The notes under the pieces are model-generated. The model ran no database searches. It was not told the origin of the DNA and saw only the letters and a program-made list of their open reading frames with translations. 64,000 bases of DNA from Bryobacteraceae bacterium. GTDB lineage: Bacteria > Acidobacteriota > Terriglobia > Bryobacterales > Bryobacteraceae. The translations under genes were made by a program, and so were the position numbers. This document shows, in pieces, positions 1-7,283 of this stretch (position 1 is its first letter; each line of letters starts with the position of its first letter). Location: the NCBI GenBank assembly GCA_026002875.1, contig BPGE01000001.1, positions 2,480,001 to 2,544,000 on the forward strand, in the 5' to 3' direction.

Positions 1-814
1 CCACGGCCGCGGGGGCCAGCCACGGCAGGGGCCAATAGGCCGCTTCCAGATTGCCGCCGAGCGCCATCACCCAGTAGCGGCCGAGGGTCTCCAGCATCGA
101 GAGATCCCAGTGCCGGGCGTAGGTTCCTTCGGCCGGTTTCGGGATCAGCCATAGATGAGCCGCTGCGAAGGCGGCGCTGGCGGCTGCCATCCGCCAGACG
201 GGCCGGGGCACGCGTTTCCGGTCCAGCCAGCACCACGCGGCGGCGAGGGCGGGGTAGACGACGACGATTTCGAGCACGCCGAATCCCGACAGCAGGAAGC
301 CCCACTGCGCCGCGAGCCACCTGCGCCTGCCGGTCTCGAGCCACAGGAGCAGGCAGGCGAAAGCCGCCAGCATGCAGAAGGCGCAGAGCAGCTCGTTGAA
401 GGCCGAGATCCAGGCCAGCGGGACGGCCACGCCGAGCCCTGCGGCCCAGAGGGCGGGCGCGGCGGCGGCAGCCACGCGCGAGCCGGTCAGCCGGAGGGTG
501 ATCCAGCCGAGCAGAGCCAGATTGGCGATCTGCACGGCGAGTCCGGCGAGGTGAAAGGGCCGGTGGTCGAGACCGAACAGGCGCTCAAGAACGATGAAGT
601 AGAGCCGTTCGCTGAAGACGCGGACCGTGCCCTGGGCGGCGGGACGGAACAGAGCCTCGAGAAAATCCTTGAACGAGTGTATGCGGCCGCCCTGGCTGAG
701 CCAGGCGAAGTCATCCTGCTGGAACCAGGTTCTCAGCCCGTGCCAGTCGAGCCACGCCATGAGGGCGAGCGCCGGCAGCAGGAGCCAGGCATCGCGCCAC
801 GCAGGCCGTTTCAT
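1..814 (-). CDS. GT-C-like polytopic membrane protein (partial, 3' end outside window)
   Basis: The frame stays open from an ATG at 814 to the window edge, giving the first 271 residues. They contain many hydrophobic helices. An acidic pair (QQDDF, about residue 33) after the first helix is typical of the first external loop of GT-C glycosyltransferases (PMT/TMTC type). Residues around 125-150 (NELLCAF then a hydrophobic run) closely resemble the TPR-containing GT-C protein at 40440-42170 (SELLCAF), so the two look paralogous. The start overlaps the upstream lipoprotein stop as ATGA, so it is the third gene of an operon headed by the molybdopterin oxidoreductase. A glycosyl or mannosyl transfer role from a lipid-linked donor is inferred, and the substrate is unknown. 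Confidence 0.65.
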   Translation of the reverse strand, partial: MKRPAWRDAWLLLPALALMAWLDWHGLRTWFQQDDFAWLSQGGRIHSFKDFLEALFRPAAQGTVRVFSERLYFIVLERLFGLDHRPFHLAGLAVQIANLALLGWITLRLTGSRVAAAAAPALWAAGLGVAVPLAWISAFNELLCAFCMLAAFACLLLWLETGRRRWLAAQWGFLLSGFGVLEIVVVYPALAAAWCWLDRKRVPRPVWRMAAASAAFAAAHLWLIPKPAEGTYARHWDLSMLETLGRYWVMALGGNLEAAYWPLPWLAPAAV

Positions 815-1335
815 CGCGCCGCCGCCACCAGCCGGAACTTCGAGGCGACCACGCCCAGCCGCCGGGTCTCCTCGCCCCGCGGAGGGATGAACCGGTCCAG
901 AACAAAATCAACGAGAATTGCATCTTCGCCGGTCAGCGCCGCGGGCACGGGAAACGCGGCGGTCTGCGCGCCGGGCTTCTCCGCGCGCCACTGTCCCAGA
1001 GTCCGGTCGGCCGTCCGGGCGGTGATGGTCATGCCCGCGAGGTCGGCCCAGCCCGCCTCGGGAATCCACAGATCGCACTCGATGCGCGCCTCCTTGCCCC
1101 GCAGCTCTTCGGGCACGCCGAGCGAGATGGTGAACTCCGGCGCGGCCCAGCGCCAGCCGCCGGGGTCGGGCTCGTAGAAGCCTTCAAGCAGCTGCTCCTG
1201 GTCGGCGGGGTTGGCGGCGTCGATGGCGGGCTTCAGCGACGATGGCTCCTCCACGATCAGCTCGGGATGGGGATGGCGCGGCTGCCGGCATCCCGCCGCC
1301 AGAACGAGCAACGCGGCCGCCATCAGGATTCGCAC
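811..1335 (-). CDS. Small exported lipoprotein, unknown function
   Basis: A protein of 174 residues that I do not recognise. I chose the GTG at 1335 because it gives a short n-region with an arginine, a hydrophobic stretch, and a lipobox LAAGC with the lipidated cysteine at residue 16. An ATG at 1323 would leave only 11 residues before that cysteine. The mature part is hydrophilic and rich in beta-type sequence, with no clear catalytic motif. The gene overlaps the end of the molybdopterin oxidoreductase gene by 13 bases, and its TGA overlaps the next ATG by four, so translation is probably coupled across all three genes. It could be a periplasmic partner of either neighbour; that is only a contextual guess. 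Confidence 0.6.
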   Translation of the reverse strand: MRILMAAALLVLAAGCRQPRHPHPELIVEEPSSLKPAIDAANPADQEQLLEGFYEPDPGGWRWAAPEFTISLGVPEELRGKEARIECDLWIPEAGWADLAGMTITARTADRTLGQWRAEKPGAQTAAFPVPAALTGEDAILVDFVLDRFIPPRGEETRRLGVVASKFRLVAAAR

Positions 1336-3296
1336 CGGCGCACCTCCACGAGGCAATTGTAGAAGGTCGGGCCGCCGCCGATGTCGGTGAGCCGGTCTGC
1401 GATGAGAAGATTCACATTCGCGCCGCCCGCCTTCGCGGGCCACCGTCCCGAGGGCGCGCGCACGACGCCGGGACGGACGAAACCGCCGACGCGCGCCGTC
1501 AGACGGATGGCGCCGCGCTGGTTGAACACCTCCACGGTCATGCCGTCGCGGATGCCGCGCGCGGCCGCGTCTTCGGGATGGATTTCAAGCACCGCGGTTT
1601 CCGCCTGCGCGCGGGGCAGCATCCCGAATGACGAATTCAGCCCGTCGTGCGCCTTCGAGCTGACCAGCTCGAGCGGATAGCAGGGATCGAAGCCCGCGCC
1701 GAGGCGGCTTTCTTCGGGCGGCTCGTAGGCGAGCGGCCCGCCGTCGAGGTCAGGCTGGACGCCGGCCATGGGCAGATCGGGCACGTTGAGGCGGACGAAG
1801 CGCTCGCGTTCGAGGCGCTCCAGCGTGATTCCTGCAAAATAAGGCGAATCTGTTTCGAGCGCCTGCCGCAGCAGATCGTCTTCGGTATCGCGGAAGCAGG
1901 CGTCGTCGAAGCCCATGCGCTGCGCCAGGAGGCGGAAGATTTCGACGTTGGACCTGCACTCGCCCGGCGGAGGGACGGCCGGGCGGGCCAGCTGCAGGTA
2001 GTAGTGGCCGTAGGCGAAGTAGAGGTCGGTGTGCTCGAGGAACGTCGTGGCGGGCAGCACGATGTCGGCGTAGCGCGCCGTGTCGTTCAGGAAATGATCG
2101 ATGACGACGGTGAAGAGATCGTTGCGCTGAAGGCCCGAGAGGACGGCAGCCTGATTGGGCGCGATGGCGGCGGGGTTCGAGTTGTAGACGACCAGCGCCT
2201 TCACGGGCGGACTGCCGAGTTCCGTGAGCGCGCGGCCGAGGAGCGTCATGTTGATGGTGCGCGCCGGGGGGCCGAGATCCGGCCGTTCGAGCGCGTTGCG
2301 GTTGACCTGAAACGCGCCGCTGGTGGTGAGCTGCAGGCCGCCGCCGCGCTCTTCCCATGCGCCGGCGAGGGCCGGCAGGAGGCTGATGGCGCGGACGGCG
2401 CGGCCGCCGCGCTGGCTGCGCTGTACGCCGTAGTTCAGACGGATCACGGCCGGCCGCATCGTGGCGTATTCGCGCGCCAGGCGGCGGATGTCGGCGGCTT
2501 CAATTCCCGTGAAATGCGCGGCTTTTTCCGGTGGATACTCGGCTGCGCGCGCCCGCAGGCTTTCATCGCCGTCCAGCTTCCGCGCGAGCCCTTCTTCGTA
2601 GAGCACGTGCATCATGGCGAGGGCGAGCGCGAGATCCGAGCCGGGGTAGGGGGCCAGATGCCAGTCGGCGAGCGCCGCAGTTTTCGTGCGCACCGGGTCG
2701 ATGACGACGAAGCGCGCGCCGCGCCGCCGCGCCTCGACGATGAAGGGCCACAGATGGACGTTGGTGGCGAGGATGTTGGCGCCCCAGGCGATGATGTAGC
2801 GGGCGTGGACGAAGTCTTCCGGCGGCGTGCCCATGCGCCGCCCGTAGGCTTCCATCAGCCCCGCGCCGCCGGCCGAGGCGCAGATGGTGCGGTCGAGCCG
2901 CGACGCGCCGAGGCGGTGGAAGAAGCGCCGGTCCATCGAGCCGCCCTGGAGGAAACCGAGCGTGCCGCCGTAGCTGTAGGGCAGCACGGATTCCGGGCCG
3001 AATTGTTCCGAGACGCTTCTCAGACTTGCGGCGATGGCGTCGAGGGCATGGTCCCAGGAGATGCGTTCGAACCGGGCTTCGCCTTTCGCGCCGGTGCGCC
3101 GGAGCGGATGCAGGAGGCGGTCCGGGTGGTATTCGCGCTCGAGGTAGCGGGCGACTTTGGCGCAGAGGAAGCCCTGCGTGACGGGATGGGCGGGATCGCC
3201 CCTGAGCCGCGTGGCGCGGCCGTTGTCCGTTTCGACAACGATCGCGCAGCAGTCGGGGCAGTCGAGCGCGCAGACGGAATGTCGGATTTCGCCCAC
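1323..3296 (-). CDS. Molybdopterin (bis-MGD) oxidoreductase, substrate unknown
   Basis: A 657-residue member of the molybdopterin oxidoreductase (DMSO reductase/formate dehydrogenase) superfamily. The N-terminus carries the 4Fe-4S cysteines C9, C13, C16 or C17, and C45, in the CxxxCxxC-x27-C spacing of this family. It is followed by the molybdopterin-binding core (WGANILATNVH, about 170-180) and a C-terminal molydopterin dinucleotide-binding domain from about residue 530. There is no Tat signal, so it is probably cytoplasmic. No partner electron-transfer subunit is adjacent. The start is a GTG at 3296; no nearer ATG keeps the cluster cysteines. The substrate cannot be read from the sequence. 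Confidence 0.85.
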   Translation of the reverse strand: MGEIRHSVCALDCPDCCAIVVETDNGRATRLRGDPAHPVTQGFLCAKVARYLEREYHPDRLLHPLRRTGAKGEARFERISWDHALDAIAASLRSVSEQFGPESVLPYSYGGTLGFLQGGSMDRRFFHRLGASRLDRTICASAGGAGLMEAYGRRMGTPPEDFVHARYIIAWGANILATNVHLWPFIVEARRRGARFVVIDPVRTKTAALADWHLAPYPGSDLALALAMMHVLYEEGLARKLDGDESLRARAAEYPPEKAAHFTGIEAADIRRLAREYATMRPAVIRLNYGVQRSQRGGRAVRAISLLPALAGAWEERGGGLQLTTSGAFQVNRNALERPDLGPPARTINMTLLGRALTELGSPPVKALVVYNSNPAAIAPNQAAVLSGLQRNDLFTVVIDHFLNDTARYADIVLPATTFLEHTDLYFAYGHYYLQLARPAVPPPGECRSNVEIFRLLAQRMGFDDACFRDTEDDLLRQALETDSPYFAGITLERLERERFVRLNVPDLPMAGVQPDLDGGPLAYEPPEESRLGAGFDPCYPLELVSSKAHDGLNSSFGMLPRAQAETAVLEIHPEDAAARGIRDGMTVEVFNQRGAIRLTARVGGFVRPGVVRAPSGRWPAKAGGANVNLLIADRLTDIGGGPTFYNCLVEVRRCES

Positions 3297-3601
3297 GGGG
3301 TATTTCCGATTTTAGCGGGCGGCGGGGAGATTCCGCGCGCACCGGGGCTGGGGGCGGCGAGAGTAGCGGGAAGCAGCGGGGAGGCCAGCAATGGCGATGG
3401 GGTCGCGAGTCTTGGCCTCGCCAAGGGGTTCAAAATGATGCCGTTGCGGCGTCCGGACGAACGCGCACGCCGGATTCAGGGCAGGACAGGCCTCGCGAAG
3501 CCGCGAAGCGGCAAAAGGTGGTCAACCTGCCTGCCGGCGGTTGCATCGGAGCGCCGGAGGTCACGCATCCCTGCAGGGTAGAATCGAGTCGCGGCGCCAA
3601 C
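3297..3601. other. Non-coding stretch upstream of two pseudogenes
   Basis: No convincing gene is visible here. The stretch separates the molybdopterin oxidoreductase start (minus) from the first broken plus-strand gene. A TAGAAT hexamer at 3579-3584 could be a -10 element for the pseudogene that starts at 3602. Confidence 0.4.
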
Positions 3602-4070
3602 ATGAAAGTCTTCATCTCCTGCGGCGATGCAGCCGGCCAGGTCACGGCACTGCGCCTTCAGGCGCTTGGCGCCGCGCATGGCCTGACCGTGTACGTTCCG
3701 CCCGCGTACACGCGCCAGGGAGAGCAAGGAGTTCCTGACCCTGCCGCCAGCCGGAAGCTGAGCGACGCTGAAGCGCTGCCCGGTTCGTGGGAAATACTCT
3801 CAGCGAGGCCTGCCGGGAGGAATTGAACACGGGTTGGCGCTCCGCAAGACCATGATCGTCATGGCGTACCCGCACATCGCGGAGCAACTGCAGCCATCCC
3901 TGAGCCGGCACCTCGTGCCGGTTGACCCGGCCAATCCGGACCAGTCCGAGTTCGGGATCGTCCAGCATCCCAAGCAGATCGACGCGCAACAGAATGCGAA
4001 GAAGGCCCTCCTCGCCTTGGGAACGCTCGTGCTCGGCCTTCTGATCCTTGCTCCAGCCGGAAAGAGTTGA
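3602..4070 (+). pseudogene. Frameshifted TIR-like protein with C-terminal membrane segment
   Basis: The first frame gives MKVFIS...GDAAGQ from the ATG at 3602, an N-terminus like the first strand of TIR-type domains (VFISxxD). About residue 60 (near 3776-3783) the sense moves to another frame, which reads FVGNTLSEACREELNTG. Near 3832 it moves again, to LALRKTMIVMAYPHI, and then runs to a stop at 4070. The last part carries a single hydrophobic segment (ALLALGTLVLGLLIL). Each shift fits loss of one base. The reconstructed protein would be about 155 residues. Assembly error is an alternative to real decay, but the next gene is broken independently. TIR membership is a guess from the N-terminus only. 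Confidence 0.55.
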
Positions 4071-4076
4071 GTTTCG

Positions 4077-4369
4077 ATGCGCGGCCGCCGCTGCACAATC
4101 GACAGTTCGTGTGTCATCGCCCTTCAGCACGCGGGGCTTGTGCCATTTCTGAGCGTATAGTTCAGCACCGTATTCGTGCCCAAAGCGGTCCGCGAGGAAT
4201 TGTTCAGACGCCGGGCAACCAAAGACCGGCTGCAGGTGATCTTCGCCGAGTGTCGCCAAGCAAGGTTCGAGTATCGGTACGGAAGATGCGCGACCACGGC
4301 ATCCGGCTGCCCAGACAAGCCGTTGACGACCTGCTGACCCGGATTGGCGAGCCCCCCTTGTCCGGATAG
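4077..4369 (+). pseudogene. Degraded PIN-domain protein (DUF3368-like)
   Basis: From the ATG at 4077 the frame reads a PIN-type start (IDSSCVIALQHAGL, with the acidic metal residue in IDSS). It then meets an in-frame TAG at 4158-4160, directly followed by FSTVFVPKAVREELFRRR, the usual second PIN block. The frame closes soon after about 4340. A different frame up to 4369 carries KMRDHGIRLPRQAVDDLL, which resembles the C-terminal helix of DUF3368 proteins, so part of the middle is lost and the frame has shifted. PIN/DUF3368 proteins are usually RNase toxins or toxin-like. No UPF0175-type antitoxin gene is beside it. The gene is non-functional as it stands. Confidence 0.6.
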
Positions 4370-4750
4370 CGATTGGGGCATTCATTCCAGGATGCAAACC
4401 CGGCGGATCCAAACCGAACTGCTTTCCTGTGATCCGGAAGCTGCCGGACAGCCGCGGGCGATCCGGAGAGAGACAGCATTGCAGATGCGAACGCTGGTCT
4501 GAAAGCGGAGTTCAGCTGCGGGCGACCTGCCGTCCGGTTTCAGAGACTCGCCGCTTTTGAGCTGAATCGCCACGAACCTGCGCCAGGGCGGGCTTCAGAA
4601 GTTTCAACGGAGCCGTCTTTCCAGATCGGGCGGTGAAGCTCCCATCCCGCGGGCTTTCCCTCGGTCTGAAGACAGAATTCTGCATGGGCAGGTACAGATG
4701 AGTGCGCGGGCGTCAGCAGGCGCGATGCTGGTTTGCGATGCGTGGGAAGG
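4370..4750. other. Non-coding stretch before tRNA-Val
   Basis: I see no recognisable gene, repeat or structured RNA in these bases. They continue the decayed tract that begins near 3300 and end at the 3' side of the tRNA gene. Confidence 0.4.
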
Positions 4751-4827
4751 TGGTGGGCTCGGCAGAACTCGAATCTGCGACCTCTACCGTGTCAAGGTAG
4801 CGCTCTAACCAACTGAGCTACGAGCCC
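4751..4827 (-). tRNA. tRNA-Val (anticodon GAC)
   Basis: The minus strand folds into a complete 77-base cloverleaf. The 7-bp acceptor stem is GGGCTCG/CGAGCCC, the D-arm is GCTC/GAGC, and the anticodon stem is CTACC/GGTAG with loop TTGACAC (anticodon GAC, reads GUC/GUU). The variable loop is AGGTC, and the T-arm GCAGA/TCTGC has the loop TTCGAGT. The discriminator A is followed by an encoded CCA at 4751-4753. It sits 15 bases downstream of the glycosidase-like gene on the same strand. Confidence 0.97.
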
Positions 4828-4842
4828 GAGCGGGTGACGCTT

Positions 4843-6837
4843 TCATCTTAGCATGACGGCTGCGGCGTGCAGATCGAGGCGCGGGATCTCCGCCTGCCAG
4901 CCGCCGGAGACGGCGCGCCACTGCAACGGCATTCCAGCGGGCTCCAGGCGAGCGGATTTCGGTCTGGCGCCCTGCACGGTGAGACGGAGGGGGCCGACAG
5001 CTGGGATGAAGTCGACCGTGGCGTAGTCGCCGGCCACCTGCATGGCGGTGGTATTGATGAGATGCACGAGCAGCTCTCCGCCCTTGCGCCGCAGCACGAC
5101 TTCGACGGTGGGCGGCGCGTCCACGCGCACGAGCGGGCGGAAATGCGGAGCGATGAGCGCGCTGGCGAAATCGCGCATGGCGGCGGCGTGAGTGGCGGCG
5201 TAGACATCCCCAACGGGACCGGGCACGACGATGACCTGTCCCTTGCCAAACGCCCTTCCGAGGGCGGCCGGTTTCCCGTTGAGGGTGGTGTTCAGCTCCG
5301 GGTAGCGGAGATCGAGGACTCGGGTCTCGCCCGGTTCGACGTCGAGCCAGACGCCGGCGGCGTTGGCGACGGCGCCGTGGCGCAGCCAGGCCTGGGTGCG
5401 GGCGGGTTCGCCGGAGGCCCGGTAGCCGAGCCGCGGGGCCAGCTTCTGCGCGTTGTGCGCGCCGCTGATGATGAGAACGCCGCCGTTGCGGGCGTACTCG
5501 AGCAGCGTTTCCAGGCACTCTTCGCCGGGCTGCGCCCAATCGGGCAGGACGATGACGGGATATTGCGCGGCGACGCGGCCGAGCTTCCAGTCCGGCAGGA
5601 CGTCCACGGACCACTGGCAGGCCAGCAGGAGATCGACCCAGCCGCGCGCGGGATCCGACAGCCGGCCCCAGCCGCCGAACAGTTTGTTCCCGGTGCGGTA
5701 GAGCGACTCTTTCGAAAAGACGACGCCGATTTGCGGGACTGTTTCCGTCTGCTGGCTCCATTTCTGCAGACGTCGGCAATGGCGGGCCAAATCGGCCATG
5801 ATTTCGATGTGGGAATCCTCGAAATGGCCGGACCGCGCCGGGTGATAATAGACCTGAAATCCGCCGGATTGAGCCAGAACAATTCCGGCTTCCTGCATGA
5901 GCTGCACGGCGGGCTTGAAGATGTGGCCGATGCGGTTGGATTCGGCCTGCTGGAAGCCCCAGGCCATCAGATCCCAGGGTTTTCCGGTCTGGGCGAGGTA
6001 GCGGGCCTCCAGACGGGCGGTGGAAATGCTCGCGTTGCCCAGATAATCGCCGGAGAGAAAATCCACGGGCAATTCCGGCGCTTCTGGCACCATGGTTGAA
6101 TAGAGCCAGTTGCTCGCGATCTGGAATTGCGGGTGGCTTTTGTGCAAGGCTTCGACGTAAGTCCGCACGTGGCGGCGGAATTGCCGCCGGTTGAACTCGA
6201 GCCATTCGAGCCAGCCGGGATCGTCCGGCTTCTTCGGAGCGGGCTTTCCATACGCGCGCAGGGCGGCCTCAGAGTAATCGGGGTGCGTGGCCCAGCACTC
6301 GCCGTCGATCCACGCGCCGTCGAGCTGATACTTTGCGGCGGCCTCGCGCAACTGCGGGATCATGAGCTCTTCGACGTAAGGGCTGAAGGTCGACACATGG
6401 CGGGGATCGGGCTTGCCTTCCGGCGTCACGCGGGCCCACTCGGGGTGGCGGCGGACGGCCTGCTCGTCCCAGACGCCGGAGAAATGGATGAAGAGCGCGA
6501 TGCCGCGCCTGGCGGTTTCAGCGCGCCACACGGCGAGGGAATCGCGGACGATGCCCGGGGCGGAGGGGCCGATTTCGGAGGGCCAGCCGAGCCAGCCGGG
6601 GTGGCCCTTGGCGTCGTACTGGACGAAATCGGGGCGGACTCGGTCGAGCAGGCGGCCGACGGCTTCGGGCGTGACGTCGCGGCCGAGTTCGGTGTCTTTC
6701 TCGTTGGGATGGAGATCGAAGTGGAGGCCGAAGTATGACTCTGAGCGGCGCAGGCGGCGGGGCTCCGGCTGGGCGGCGAGCGCGGCGGCGGGCAGGGAGG
6801 AGACGAAGCAGCGTCGTGTGAGGTTGGCAGGCGGCAT
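4843..6837 (-). CDS. Exported glycoside-hydrolase-like protein (TIM barrel plus GATase-like domain)
   Basis: A 664-residue protein with a twin-arginine-like leader (TRRCF then an alanine-rich h-region), so probably exported. Residues about 30-340 look like a glycosidase TIM barrel: the Asp/Glu-rich strand end DGAWIDGECW lies near residue 175. About 390-560 resembles the glutamine-amidotransferase-like trimerisation domain of GH42-type beta-galactosidases (VIVLPDWAQPG). A C-terminal beta domain follows. This layout fits GH29/GH42-like enzymes, but I cannot assign the exact family or substrate. I prefer the ATG at 6837 to the GTG at 6840. A TATTGT hexamer ends 7 bases upstream of it. Confidence 0.6.
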   Translation of the reverse strand: MPPANLTRRCFVSSLPAAALAAQPEPRRLRRSESYFGLHFDLHPNEKDTELGRDVTPEAVGRLLDRVRPDFVQYDAKGHPGWLGWPSEIGPSAPGIVRDSLAVWRAETARRGIALFIHFSGVWDEQAVRRHPEWARVTPEGKPDPRHVSTFSPYVEELMIPQLREAAAKYQLDGAWIDGECWATHPDYSEAALRAYGKPAPKKPDDPGWLEWLEFNRRQFRRHVRTYVEALHKSHPQFQIASNWLYSTMVPEAPELPVDFLSGDYLGNASISTARLEARYLAQTGKPWDLMAWGFQQAESNRIGHIFKPAVQLMQEAGIVLAQSGGFQVYYHPARSGHFEDSHIEIMADLARHCRRLQKWSQQTETVPQIGVVFSKESLYRTGNKLFGGWGRLSDPARGWVDLLLACQWSVDVLPDWKLGRVAAQYPVIVLPDWAQPGEECLETLLEYARNGGVLIISGAHNAQKLAPRLGYRASGEPARTQAWLRHGAVANAAGVWLDVEPGETRVLDLRYPELNTTLNGKPAALGRAFGKGQVIVVPGPVGDVYAATHAAAMRDFASALIAPHFRPLVRVDAPPTVEVVLRRKGGELLVHLINTTAMQVAGDYATVDFIPAVGPLRLTVQGARPKSARLEPAGMPLQWRAVSGGWQAEIPRLDLHAAAVMLR

Positions 6838-6843
6838 CACAGA

Positions 6844-6849
6844 TACAAT
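6844..6849 (+). promoter_or_regulatory. -10-like TACAAT for the STAS gene
   Basis: TACAAT lies 11 bases before the ATG at 6861. It overlaps the opposite-strand hexamer for the glycosidase-like gene, so the two divergent promoters would share the same bases. Only 23 bases separate the two start codons. Confidence 0.35.
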
Positions 6850-6850
6850 A
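6845..6850 (-). promoter_or_regulatory. -10-like TATTGT, 7 bases before the glycosidase-like start
   Basis: On the minus strand TATTGT is followed by seven bases and then the ATG at 6837, so transcription would begin at or next to the start codon. No clear -35 is visible. This is one of several such arrangements in the window. Confidence 0.4.
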
Positions 6851-6860
6851 TAGAGTTCCC

Positions 6861-7283
6861 ATGTCGTTTCAAATCAGCCAGCGTGAGCAGGGAGGCGCGG
6901 TCGTTCTGGAATTGAGCGGCCGGTTCGTGCTGGGCGAGCCGGTGGAGAAGTTCCGCGCGCTGCTGGAGGAGCTGATCCGCTCGGGGAAAGTCCATATCGC
7001 GCTCGACATGCGGAACGTCGACTATATCGATTCGAGCGCGCTGGGCTGCCTGGTGATGGCGCACACGAAGATCAGCCGCGCGGGCGGGGCGATGTCGATG
7101 TTCGGGCTGAACGAGAAGGGGCTGGAGCTGCTGGTGATCACGAAGCTGGCGACGATTTTCCGGCTGGCGGACAACGAACTGGACGCGGTGAACCTGTGTT
7201 TTCCCGACCGGACGGCGAAGAGTTTCGACATTCTTGAGTTCGTGCGGAAGCACTGGGGCGAGAGCGCGGGCGGCGGGTCATGA
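6861..7283 (+). CDS. STAS-domain protein (anti-sigma-factor antagonist type)
   Basis: A 140-residue single-domain STAS protein. The block YIDSSALGCLV (about 55-65) contains the serine that is phosphorylated in SpoIIAA/RsbV-type antagonists. A C-terminal tail of about 25 residues is extra. Family role: binding an anti-sigma kinase and releasing a sigma factor, or partner-switching in other pathways. No anti-sigma kinase gene is adjacent, so the partner is unknown. Its stop overlaps the start of the next gene as ATGA, so it is translationally coupled to a flavin disulfide reductase, a combination that could hint at redox-linked signalling (inference). Confidence 0.8.
   Translation: MSFQISQREQGGAVVLELSGRFVLGEPVEKFRALLEELIRSGKVHIALDMRNVDYIDSSALGCLVMAHTKISRAGGAMSMFGLNEKGLELLVITKLATIFRLADNELDAVNLCFPDRTAKSFDILEFVRKHWGESAGGGS

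Noticed and set aside
4124-4381. Minus-strand open frame opposite the PIN relic
   Set aside because: It shows no family motif and no ribosome binding site, whereas the plus strand holds clear PIN blocks.
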